Assembly: GCA_036258675.1 (NCBI GenBank)
Contig: DATADD010000115.1
Span: 1-10,462 of the forward strand
Direction of reading: 5' to 3'
Length of the DNA stretch: 10,462 bases
Source: DATADD01 sp036258675
GTDB lineage: Bacteria > Actinomycetota > CADDZG01 > WHSQ01
Part shown: in pieces, positions 1 to 5,917 of the stretch
Position numbering within the stretch: position 1 is the stretch's first letter
How the letters are laid out: the number at the start of each line of letters is the position of its first letter
Program-made: the position numbers and the translations under genes
The notes under the pieces: generated by a model
The model's input: only the letters and a program-made list of their open reading frames with translations
What the model was told of the DNA's origin: nothing
The model's database searches: none

Positions 1-1
1 C

Positions 2-343
2 CGGCTCGACGGCTTCTACTTCTGCCCGCACCATCCCGACGGGCGGGTGCGGGAGTACGCGGTCGCGTGCTGCTGCCGCAAGCCGATGCCGGGCTTGCTG
101 GAGCGCGCCGCGGCAGATCACGGGCTCGAGCTGGCGCGCTCCTGGATGGTGGGCGACATCCTCGACGACGTCGAGGCGGGGCGGCGCGCCGGGTGCAGGA
201 CGGTTCTCGTCGACATCGGCCATGAGACGGAGTGGGACGTGGGCCCCCTGCGGCGGCCCGACCTCGTGGTGCCGAACCTCCCCGCGGCGGCCGAGGCGAT
301 CGTCGCCGCGTCAAACGCGGCCGTGTCGGGAGGCCCGTCGTGA
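2..343 (+). CDS. gmhB: D-glycero-beta-D-manno-heptose-1,7-bisphosphate 7-phosphatase, C-terminal part (5' truncated by window edge)
   Basis: HAD-superfamily phosphatase that removes the C7 phosphate of heptose-1,7-bisphosphate in the ADP-heptose pathway. The reading frame is open to the left edge, so the N-terminus with the DxD nucleophile motif lies outside; 113 residues are visible. The GmhB zinc loop is clear: C8-P-H10, then C23-x-C25 directly before R26-K27-P28, with the same 13-residue His-to-Cys spacing that I recall for E. coli GmhB. K27 is the HAD motif III lysine, and G51-D52 with D55/D56 is motif IV, which binds magnesium. The visible part corresponds to the second half of a family of about 190 residues. 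The TGA stop overlaps the GTG of hldE by 4 bases (GTGA), so the two are probably translationally coupled. The neighbours carry out the preceding and following steps of the same pathway. The zinc loop separates this from histidinol phosphatase, the closest alternative. Confidence 0.9.
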   Translation, partial: RLDGFYFCPHHPDGRVREYAVACCCRKPMPGLLERAAADHGLELARSWMVGDILDDVEAGRRAGCRTVLVDIGHETEWDVGPLRRPDLVVPNLPAAAEAIVAASNAAVSGGPS

Positions 344-1812
344 GCCTCGCCCTGACATCGTTCACCGGCGGCTTCTCCGCCCGCCGCGTGCTGGTCGCGG
401 GCGACGCGATGCTCGACACCTACCTGAGGGGCACCAGCACGCGCCTGTGCCAGGAGGCACCAGTGCCGATCGTGGCCGTTCAGGAGCGCGTCGACGTACC
501 GGGGGGCGCCGCCAACACCGCCGTCAACGCGGCCGCGCTCGGCGCGCGCGCGGCGCTGGTCGCGGTCGTGGGCGCGGACCCCGAGGGGGACGCCGTGCGG
601 CGGACGTTGAAGGAGCGCGGCGTGTCCGCCGACGACGTGGTCGAGGACCCCGTGCGCCGCACGCTCGCGAAGCAGCGCCTGAGTGCCGGCCCGCAGCTGC
701 TCGTCCGCTTCGATGCGGGAACGACCGAGCCGGTCGACGCGGAGGTCGAGAGCGCGCTCGTGGACCGCATCCGGGCGCTGTGGTCGTGCTGCGACACGGT
801 GGTGCTGTCGGACTACGGCTACGGTGTGATGACCCCGGGCCTCGTGTCCGAGCTGGCGCGGCTTCAAGCCCGCTCTCCCCGGGTCGTCGTCGCAGACGCC
901 AAGCACCTCGCCGCGCTCCGGGGGATCGGCGTGACCGCGATCAAGCCGAACTTCGACCAGGTGCGCGCGCTGCTGGGCGGGGGACCCTCGCCGGGCCAGG
1001 CGCGGGCGGACTGGATCGCTGCGGTTGGGGCGCGGCTGCTGGAGGCGACCGGCGCGGAGCTCGCCGTCGTGACCCTCGACCGCGACGGCGCGTGCGTGCT
1101 CGAGCGCGGCAAGCCCGCCTACCGCATCTACGCGCGTCCCGTGAGCGACGTCCGGGCCGCGGGCGCGGGCGACACCTTCGCGGTGGTTCTTGCGCTTGCG
1201 CTCGCGGGCGGCGCCCACGCGCCCGCGGCCGCGGAGCTCGCCTCGGCCGCGGCCGCCATCGTCGTGGGCAAGGAGGGGACCGCGACGTGCTCGGCGAGCG
1301 AGCTCAGAGCCGCCTTCTCTGCCGGCCGGAAGTACCTCGCCGACGAGGGTTCGCTGATCGAGGCGGTGGACGCGCACCGGGCGCAGGGCAGGCGCATCGT
1401 CTTCACGAACGGGTGCTTCGACATCCTTCACCGAGGCCATATCACCTACCTCAGCAAGGCGAAGACGATGGGCGACGTCCTGATCGTCGGTGTGAACAGC
1501 GACGAGGGGGTCCGTCGCCTCAAGGGGCCCTCCAGGCCGGTGAACGCTCTCGCCGACCGCGTCGAGGTGCTCGCCGCCCTCAGCAGCGTCGACCACGTGG
1601 TCGCCTTCGGCGAGGACACCCCGCAGCGACTCATCGAGCGAGTCCGTCCCCACGTCTTCGTCAAGGGCGGGGACTACACGATCGAGCGCCTCCCCGAGGC
1701 GCCGCTCGTGCGCTCGCTCGGGGGCGAGGTCCACATCCTTCCCTACGTCGAGGACATCTCGACCACGGGGCTGCTCGAGCGCATCCGCGCGTCGTCCGAG
1801 AGCGCGCCGTGA
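340..1812 (+). CDS. hldE: Bifunctional heptose-7-phosphate kinase / heptose-1-phosphate adenylyltransferase
   Basis: Fusion enzyme of 490 residues (E. coli HldE is about 477) that phosphorylates D-glycero-D-manno-heptose 7-phosphate at C1 and, after GmhB has acted, adds AMP to give ADP-heptose. Domain 1 (about 15-330) is a PfkB/ribokinase fold: VAGDAMLD at 19-26, a GGAAN motif, and GAGD at 275-278 with D278 as the catalytic base. Domain 2 (about 350-490) is a nucleotidyltransferase with TNGCFD at 356-361 and HRGH at 364-367 (the HxGH motif), followed by SRPVN, EDTPQRL and KGGDY segments typical of RfaE domain II. The GTG at 340 is chosen because GGGAGG at 328-333 sits 6 bases upstream and conservation begins soon after; the frame stays open further upstream, but that stretch duplicates gmhB coding sequence. 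The start overlaps the gmhB stop and the TGA overlaps the next GTG, each by 4 bases. Both active sites look intact. Confidence 0.95.
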   Translation: MSLALTSFTGGFSARRVLVAGDAMLDTYLRGTSTRLCQEAPVPIVAVQERVDVPGGAANTAVNAAALGARAALVAVVGADPEGDAVRRTLKERGVSADDVVEDPVRRTLAKQRLSAGPQLLVRFDAGTTEPVDAEVESALVDRIRALWSCCDTVVLSDYGYGVMTPGLVSELARLQARSPRVVVADAKHLAALRGIGVTAIKPNFDQVRALLGGGPSPGQARADWIAAVGARLLEATGAELAVVTLDRDGACVLERGKPAYRIYARPVSDVRAAGAGDTFAVVLALALAGGAHAPAAAELASAAAAIVVGKEGTATCSASELRAAFSAGRKYLADEGSLIEAVDAHRAQGRRIVFTNGCFDILHRGHITYLSKAKTMGDVLIVGVNSDEGVRRLKGPSRPVNALADRVEVLAALSSVDHVVAFGEDTPQRLIERVRPHVFVKGGDYTIERLPEAPLVRSLGGEVHILPYVEDISTTGLLERIRASSESAP

Positions 1813-2909
1813 CGGCCGCCCGCGGGTGGGGCGCCGCGTCGAACCTGCTGTGCGTGCGGCTCGACACGATCGGGGACGTTCTCATGACGACGCCCGCGCT
1901 GAGGGCCCTGCGGGAGGCGGTGCCGCGTCGGCGGGTGACCCTGTTGACGTCCTCGGCGGGGGCGGCCGCGGCGCCGCTGCTGGACTCGGTCGACGACACG
2001 ATCGTGTACGACGCCCCGTGGCTGAAGGCGTCGCCCGCGCGCCCTGATCCGGGCGCGGACCTCGCCATGGTCGAGCTGCTGCGCGCCCGCCGCTTCGACG
2101 CCTCGGTCATCTTCACGGTCTACAGCCAGAGCCCTCTGCCCGCGGCTCTCATCTGCCACCTCGCCGGCGTCCGTCTGCGCGCCGCCCACTGCCGGGAGAA
2201 GGCGTACGGGCTCCTCACCGACCGCGTCCCCGAGCCCGAGCCGGAGCAGCTGATCCGCCACGAGGTCCGCCGCCAGCTCGACCTCGCCGCGGCCGTGGGG
2301 GCCACCGCGCGCGACGAGCGCATGTCCGTCGCGATCCCGCCGGGCGCGCGCGCTCAGGCGGCTCGACTGCTCGCGCGCGCGGGCGTGGGCGAACGGGGAT
2401 GGATCGCGGTTCACCCCGGTGCGACGGCTCCCTCCCGCCGCTACCCGCCCGAGGCGTACGCGGCCGCCGTGAGGGGGCTCGTGGAGAGGGGCCTCGGGGT
2501 GGTGCTCACCGGAACGCCCGACGAGGTTCCGCTCGTCGAGGGCATCCGCGCCGAGGCGGGCTCGACCACGGTGTCGCTCGCGGGCCTGCTCGACCTTCCG
2601 CTGCTCGCCGCGGTCATGGCGCGGGCGCCCCTGCTCCTTACGAACAACACCGGTCCCGCGCACATCGCGGCCGCCGTCGGAACCCCTGTGGTGGATCTCT
2701 ACGCGCTCACGAACCCGCAGCACACGCCGTGGATGGTGCCCGCGCGCGTGCTGTCGCACGACGTCGAGTGCCGCTGGTGCTACAGCAGCGTCTGCCCCCT
2801 CGGCCACCACGACTGCCTCCGGCTCGTGTCACCGACCCGCGTCGTCGAGGCCGTTCTCGACCTCCTGCGCGAGACGAGCGCATCTGTGGCGCCGGCCGCG
2901 CACGGCTGA
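1809..2909 (+). CDS. Glycosyltransferase family 9 (ADP-heptose:acceptor heptosyltransferase-like)
   Basis: Probable heptosyltransferase of 366 residues with the two Rossmann-like halves of the WaaC/WaaF (GT-B, GT9) fold. The N-terminal RLDTIGDVLMTTPAL segment carries the conserved G22-D23 motif; Asp at this place is the proposed catalytic base in WaaC. HPGA near residue 200 and NNTGPAH at 279-285, followed by a GTPVVDLY strand, form the C-terminal sugar-nucleotide site. The C-terminus has a cysteine cluster, C321, C324, C329 and C336 (CRWC...CP...DC), which some GT9 members share and which could bind metal. The GTG start overlaps the hldE stop by 4 bases; the Shine-Dalgarno sequence is weak, which fits re-initiation after hldE. 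Cytoplasmic or peripheral inner-membrane location is expected, with no signal peptide seen. Lying after two ADP-heptose genes, it very likely uses ADP-heptose. The acceptor is unknown: LPS core in Gram-negatives, possibly another glycan here. Confidence 0.88.
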   Translation: MTAARGWGAASNLLCVRLDTIGDVLMTTPALRALREAVPRRRVTLLTSSAGAAAAPLLDSVDDTIVYDAPWLKASPARPDPGADLAMVELLRARRFDASVIFTVYSQSPLPAALICHLAGVRLRAAHCREKAYGLLTDRVPEPEPEQLIRHEVRRQLDLAAAVGATARDERMSVAIPPGARAQAARLLARAGVGERGWIAVHPGATAPSRRYPPEAYAAAVRGLVERGLGVVLTGTPDEVPLVEGIRAEAGSTTVSLAGLLDLPLLAAVMARAPLLLTNNTGPAHIAAAVGTPVVDLYALTNPQHTPWMVPARVLSHDVECRWCYSSVCPLGHHDCLRLVSPTRVVEAVLDLLRETSASVAPAAHG

Positions 2910-2939
2910 CGGAGCGTCCCGAGCGGAGCCGGACACCGT

Positions 2940-2963
2940 GGCGGGCGGGGGTCGAAGCCCGCC
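2940..2963 (+). terminator. Possible hairpin after the heptose operon
   Basis: GGCGGGC at 2940-2946 can pair with GCCCGCC at 2957-2963 around a 10-base loop, 30 bases after the glycosyltransferase stop. There is no T-run after it, and such repeats arise easily in GC-rich DNA. It may end the heptose operon before the aldehyde dehydrogenase, but this is weak evidence. Confidence 0.25.
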
Positions 2964-3030
2964 GCCCCCCGGGCCGCGAGCGGCGCGGCGATACCATGGC
3001 ATCACACCGGGAGCACCGAGGGGAGATGCC

Positions 3031-4461
3031 ATGCCAGAGACGAAGGGCTACCTCGTCGCCGGACAGTGGAAGAGGGGCACGGCGACGTTCGACGTGACGA
3101 ACCCCTACGACGGCGAGGTGGTCGCCACCGTTGCGCAGCCGAGCCCGGGCGACGTCGAGAGAGCGATCCAGGCCGCGGCCGACGCCTTCGAGGAGACCCG
3201 CAAGCTGCCGGTGCACGCGCGCGCGGAGGCTCTCGCCCACATCAGCAGGCGGCTCGACGAGCGCAAGAGGGAGGTCGCCGAGCTCATCGCGCGCGAGGGG
3301 GGCAAGCCGCTCAAGTGGGCTCTCGTCGAGGCGGCGCGCGCGGTGTCCACCTTCCGCTGGGCCGCCGAGGAATGCCGCCGCGAGGGCGGCGAGCTCATGC
3401 GGCTCGACACGGAAGCGTCGCTGGGGTCCCGCCTCGGCCTCGTTCGGCGGTTCCCCCTCGGTCCCGTGCTCGCGATCGCGCCCTTCAACTTCCCCGTGAA
3501 CCTCGTCGCGCACAAGCTCGCGCCCGCGCTCGCGGTCGGCGCGCCGATCGTGGTCAAGCCGGCGACGAAGACCCCTCTGGGAGCGCTGCTGCTGGGAGAG
3601 CTGTTCTCGGAGACCGATCTTCCCGCCGGCATGTGCTCGGTGCTGCCGGTGGGCGGTCGCGAGGCCGGCGAGATGGCGCGCGACGAGCGTTTCCGCAAGA
3701 TCTCGTTCACGGGTTCTTCCCAGGTGGGATGGGAGCTGCGCAAGGCGGACCCGAGGAAGGCCGTGACGCTCGAGCTCGGTGGGAACGCCGGCGTCATCGT
3801 CCACTCGGACGCCGACCTCGACACGGCCGCACGCCGGATCGCGTTCGGCGGCTACTACCAGGCGGGGCAGTCCTGCATCGCGGTCCAACGCGTCCTCGTG
3901 CACGACTCCGTCGCCGAGGACCTCTCGACCAGGCTCGTGGCCGAGGTCGACAAGCTCGTCACCGGAGACCCCTTGGACGAGTCCACCGATGTCGGGCCCG
4001 TGATCGACAACGACTCGCTCGAGCGCATCTCCGCATGGGTCGACGAGGCGGTCCAGAGCGGCGCCGAGGTGCTGACGGGGGGCAAGCGCGAGGACCCCTT
4101 CTACGTGCCCACCGTGCTCGTCCGGACGCGTCCGGAGATGAAGGTGCGGTGCGAGGAGATCTTCGGCCCCGTCATCACGCTCGGGACGTACTCGGATTTC
4201 GAGCAGGCGATCGGGGAGGTCAACGAGTCGCGCTACGGGCTGCAGGCGGGCCTGTTCACGTCCGACCTCGGCCGCATCATGCTCGCCCACCGCGACATCG
4301 AGGTCGGTGGGCTCGTCGTCGGCGACGTGTCGTCCTTCCGCGCCGACCAGATGCCCTACGGGGGCACCAAGGACTCCGGCACGGGGCGGGAGGGCCTCCG
4401 CTACGCGATGCAGGAGATGACCGAGCCGCGCATCCTCGTGCTCTCCAACGTCCCTCTGTGA
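3031..4461 (+). CDS. NAD(P)-dependent aldehyde dehydrogenase (ALDH superfamily)
   Basis: Soluble enzyme of 476 residues, normal for the superfamily, oxidising an aldehyde to the acid with NAD(P)+. The active site is complete: N153 in APFNFP (oxyanion hole), K176 in VVKPA (cofactor ribose), FTGS at 226-229, the general base E248 in LELGGN at 247-252, the nucleophile C282 in QAGQSC, and E376 in EIFGP. The end, MPYGGTKDSGTGREG then MTEPRILVL, resembles ALDH branches near lactaldehyde and non-phosphorylating glyceraldehyde-3-phosphate dehydrogenases, but the substrate cannot be read from sequence. ATG 3031 is chosen because GAGGGGAG at 3018-3025 lies 5 bases upstream; the frame is open further upstream but is proline- and arginine-rich there and looks non-coding. 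A 121-base gap separates it from the heptose operon, so it probably has its own promoter, and it may be cotranscribed with the small gene 13 bases downstream. Confidence 0.93.
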   Translation: MPETKGYLVAGQWKRGTATFDVTNPYDGEVVATVAQPSPGDVERAIQAAADAFEETRKLPVHARAEALAHISRRLDERKREVAELIAREGGKPLKWALVEAARAVSTFRWAAEECRREGGELMRLDTEASLGSRLGLVRRFPLGPVLAIAPFNFPVNLVAHKLAPALAVGAPIVVKPATKTPLGALLLGELFSETDLPAGMCSVLPVGGREAGEMARDERFRKISFTGSSQVGWELRKADPRKAVTLELGGNAGVIVHSDADLDTAARRIAFGGYYQAGQSCIAVQRVLVHDSVAEDLSTRLVAEVDKLVTGDPLDESTDVGPVIDNDSLERISAWVDEAVQSGAEVLTGGKREDPFYVPTVLVRTRPEMKVRCEEIFGPVITLGTYSDFEQAIGEVNESRYGLQAGLFTSDLGRIMLAHRDIEVGGLVVGDVSSFRADQMPYGGTKDSGTGREGLRYAMQEMTEPRILVLSNVPL

Positions 4462-4474
4462 GCCGCGGGCCGAG

Positions 4475-4870
4475 GTGAGAGCGACACGGGTGCTCGCGCG
4501 CGCGTGGGCGGCGCCTGCCTCGGTGGCCGGACTCGCTCTCGCTCCCTTCTTCGCGCGGAGGCGCCGGCGCGCCGGCGTCCTGCTGTGCGAAGGGGCGTCG
4601 TGGCCGCGACGACTCGGGTTCCGCCATCGCGCCATGACGCTCGGGCACGTCGTCTTGTGCATCGACGAGATCGACGAGGCCACTCTGGCGCACGAGCTCG
4701 TGCACGTGGCCCAGTACGAGAGGTGGGGGGCGCTGTTCGTGCCCTGCTACCTGGGCGCATCGCTGCTCGCGGCGTTGCGGGGACGGGACCTCTACCGGGA
4801 CAACCCCTTCGAGATCGCGGCGCGCCGGAGGGCTCGCGGGAGGCTGGCGGAGGCTACCAGCGCGTCCTGA
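4475..4870 (+). CDS. Small HELVH-motif protein, putative zinc-site protein of unknown function
   Basis: Protein of 131 residues that I cannot assign to a named family. Its core is AHELVHVAQYERWG, with H73-E74-L75-V76-H77 matching the zincin HExxH signature, followed by a hydrophobic stretch (about 87-98, FVPCYLGASLLAAL) and then NPFE at 110-113, where E113 could be a third metal ligand. The same order, HELxH-x-x-Q then NP-x-E, occurs in DUF4157-like putative metalloproteases, although this protein is very short. The N-terminus has a basic and hydrophobic stretch (about 1-28) followed by a run of arginines, possibly a membrane anchor. GTG 4475 is used. GTG 4490 is an alternative, with GAGGTGAG at 4472-4479 as its Shine-Dalgarno sequence. 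It begins 13 bases after the aldehyde dehydrogenase, suggesting an operon, and its 3' end overlaps the opposing zinc-ribbon gene by 17 bases. Confidence 0.75.
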   Translation: MRATRVLARAWAAPASVAGLALAPFFARRRRRAGVLLCEGASWPRRLGFRHRAMTLGHVVLCIDEIDEATLAHELVHVAQYERWGALFVPCYLGASLLAALRGRDLYRDNPFEIAARRRARGRLAEATSAS

Positions 4871-5057
4871 GCAGGGAGTAGTCGGGGCCGCCGCAGCCGT
4901 CGCACGACCATTCGCCCTCGGCGGCCTGCGCGGGCTCCTCGAACCAGCGGCGGTGATCGATGCGAAGACAGCGGGGGCAGCACCTCACCCAGAGGATGTG
5001 TGCCTGCCCCCTGCCGTCTACGTCGGCGCCCCCCGCGGGGCGTTCCCCCCGAAACAT
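4854..5057 (-). CDS. Small zinc-ribbon protein, hypothetical
   Basis: Predicted protein of 67 residues with two cysteine knuckles: VRCCPRCL near residues 24-31 and SCDGCGG near 53-59, separated by a stretch rich in Asp, His, Arg and Trp. This CxxC...CxxC layout is typical of rubredoxin-like zinc ribbons. I do not recognise the family and claim no function. Third codon positions from the first knuckle to the stop are about 90% G/C, like the neighbouring genes, which supports real coding. The region before the knuckle is less convincing, and the ATG at 5057 has no good Shine-Dalgarno sequence, so the start is uncertain; the frame is open to 5174. Its TAG (4854-4856) lies inside the end of the opposing HELVH gene. 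Without it, 4871-5190 would be an empty stretch of more than 300 bases. Confidence 0.5.
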   Translation of the reverse strand: MFRGERPAGGADVDGRGQAHILWVRCCPRCLRIDHRRWFEEPAQAAEGEWSCDGCGGPDYSLLRTRW

Positions 5058-5133
5058 CGTCCGATGATGGGTCGCGCGGACCCCCGCCCTCAATACGCAA
5101 ATGGCGCGGGCGCGCCCGGCTCGCCCCGGAACG

Positions 5134-5161
5134 GTCGAAACCCGGCCGTCGGGGCTATCAT
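5134..5161 (+). promoter_or_regulatory. Possible promoter of the methyltransferase/L,D-transpeptidase unit
   Basis: TATCAT at 5156-5161 matches the -10 consensus TATAAT at five of six bases. The GTCGAA at 5134-5139, 16 bases upstream, is a poor -35. Transcription would begin near 5168, only about 10 bases before the GGGGGAG Shine-Dalgarno-like sequence at 5177-5183, which argues that translation begins near 5186-5192 and not at the upstream GTG 5000. Confidence 0.35.
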
Positions 5162-5191
5162 CCCCGCAGCGCACACGGGGGAGCCCTCGCG

Positions 5192-5917
5192 ACGGAAGCC
5201 AAGACCGACCACGCCGAGTTCTCGTGGACGGGCCGCACGGGCCCGTTCTCGCTCACGCTGTCCCCCGGCGTCTTCGCCCCGAGCAAGACCAGCCTCGTGC
5301 TGGCCGACGCGCTCGAGGTCAACGGCGGCGAGGTGGTGATCGACGTCGGCTGCGGGAGCGGGGTCCTCAGCCTCGTGGCGGCCCGCCTCTCGGCGGGGCG
5401 GGTGTACGGCTGCGACGTGTCGCCCGAGGCGGTCGCCGCGGCCGAGGCCAACGCCGCTCGCCTCGGCCTGTCCGATCGCACCGAGTTCCGCGTCGGCAAC
5501 CTCCTCGAGCCGGTCGCCGACGTCTCGGCCGACGTCGTGATCGGCGACGTGTCGGGGATCCCCGACCCCGTCGCCGAGATCACGGGCTGGTTCCCCGAGG
5601 GCCGGGGCGGGGGGCCGACCGGCGCCGAGCTGCCGGTGGCGATGCTCGAGGGCATGGGGGACTGCCTCAAGCGGGGCGGCCGCCTCTACCTCCCCACGGG
5701 GACGATCCAGGCCGAGAACAAGGTGCTCGAGGTGGCGCGTCGGGTCTTCGGCGCCGCCAACATGGAGATCGTCGCGGAGCGCGAGTTCCCCCTGCCCAAC
5801 CTCGTGGCGCGCTCCAAGGCCGTGGCGAGGCTCGTCTCGGACGGCCTGCTGAACCTCTCCCTGCGCGGCAGCCGGCTGCTGTGGCGCCTGGCCATCTGGC
5901 GGTGCGTCCGCACGTGA
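5192..5917 (+). CDS. PrmA-like class I SAM-dependent methyltransferase with non-canonical or unresolved start
   Basis: Predicted methyltransferase of about 241 residues. Numbered from ACG 5192, motif I is D51-V-G53-C54-G55-S56-G57, the SAM glycine loop; D75 in YGCD ends the second strand and should bind the ribose. GDVSGIP at 118-124 occupies the place where N6-type enzymes have NPPY, so base amino-methylation is unlikely. The N-terminal FSLTLSPGVFAPSKTS and later KRGGRLYLPTGT segments resemble PrmA and small-domain methyltransferases. The target is unknown. No ATG, GTG or TTG lies in frame between GTG 5000 and GTG 5297. Codons 5000-5185 have many A/T third positions (about 30%) and look non-coding, while 5297 would remove the conserved FSLTLSPGVF segment. 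GGGGGAG at 5177-5183 lies 8 bases before ACG 5192, used here as the best guess. The TGA overlaps the next GTG by 4 bases, coupling it to the L,D-transpeptidase. Confidence 0.75.
   Translation, partial: TEAKTDHAEFSWTGRTGPFSLTLSPGVFAPSKTSLVLADALEVNGGEVVIDVGCGSGVLSLVAARLSAGRVYGCDVSPEAVAAAEANAARLGLSDRTEFRVGNLLEPVADVSADVVIGDVSGIPDPVAEITGWFPEGRGGGPTGAELPVAMLEGMGDCLKRGGRLYLPTGTIQAENKVLEVARRVFGAANMEIVAEREFPLPNLVARSKAVARLVSDGLLNLSLRGSRLLWRLAIWRCVRT

Noticed and set aside
222..1808. In-frame extension upstream of the glycosyltransferase
   Set aside because: This stretch runs through hldE in a different frame and gives low-complexity arginine/glycine sequence; the GT9 fold starts just after GTG 1809.
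2992..2997. TACCAT as a -10 element for the aldehyde dehydrogenase
   Set aside because: No acceptable -35 at the right distance and the match is modest, so it is not listed as a promoter.
2707..4683. Very long open frame on the minus strand antisense to the aldehyde dehydrogenase
   Set aside because: No recognisable motif, Arg/His/Asp-rich composition, and the sense strand carries an intact enzyme. High GC removes stop codons from antisense frames.
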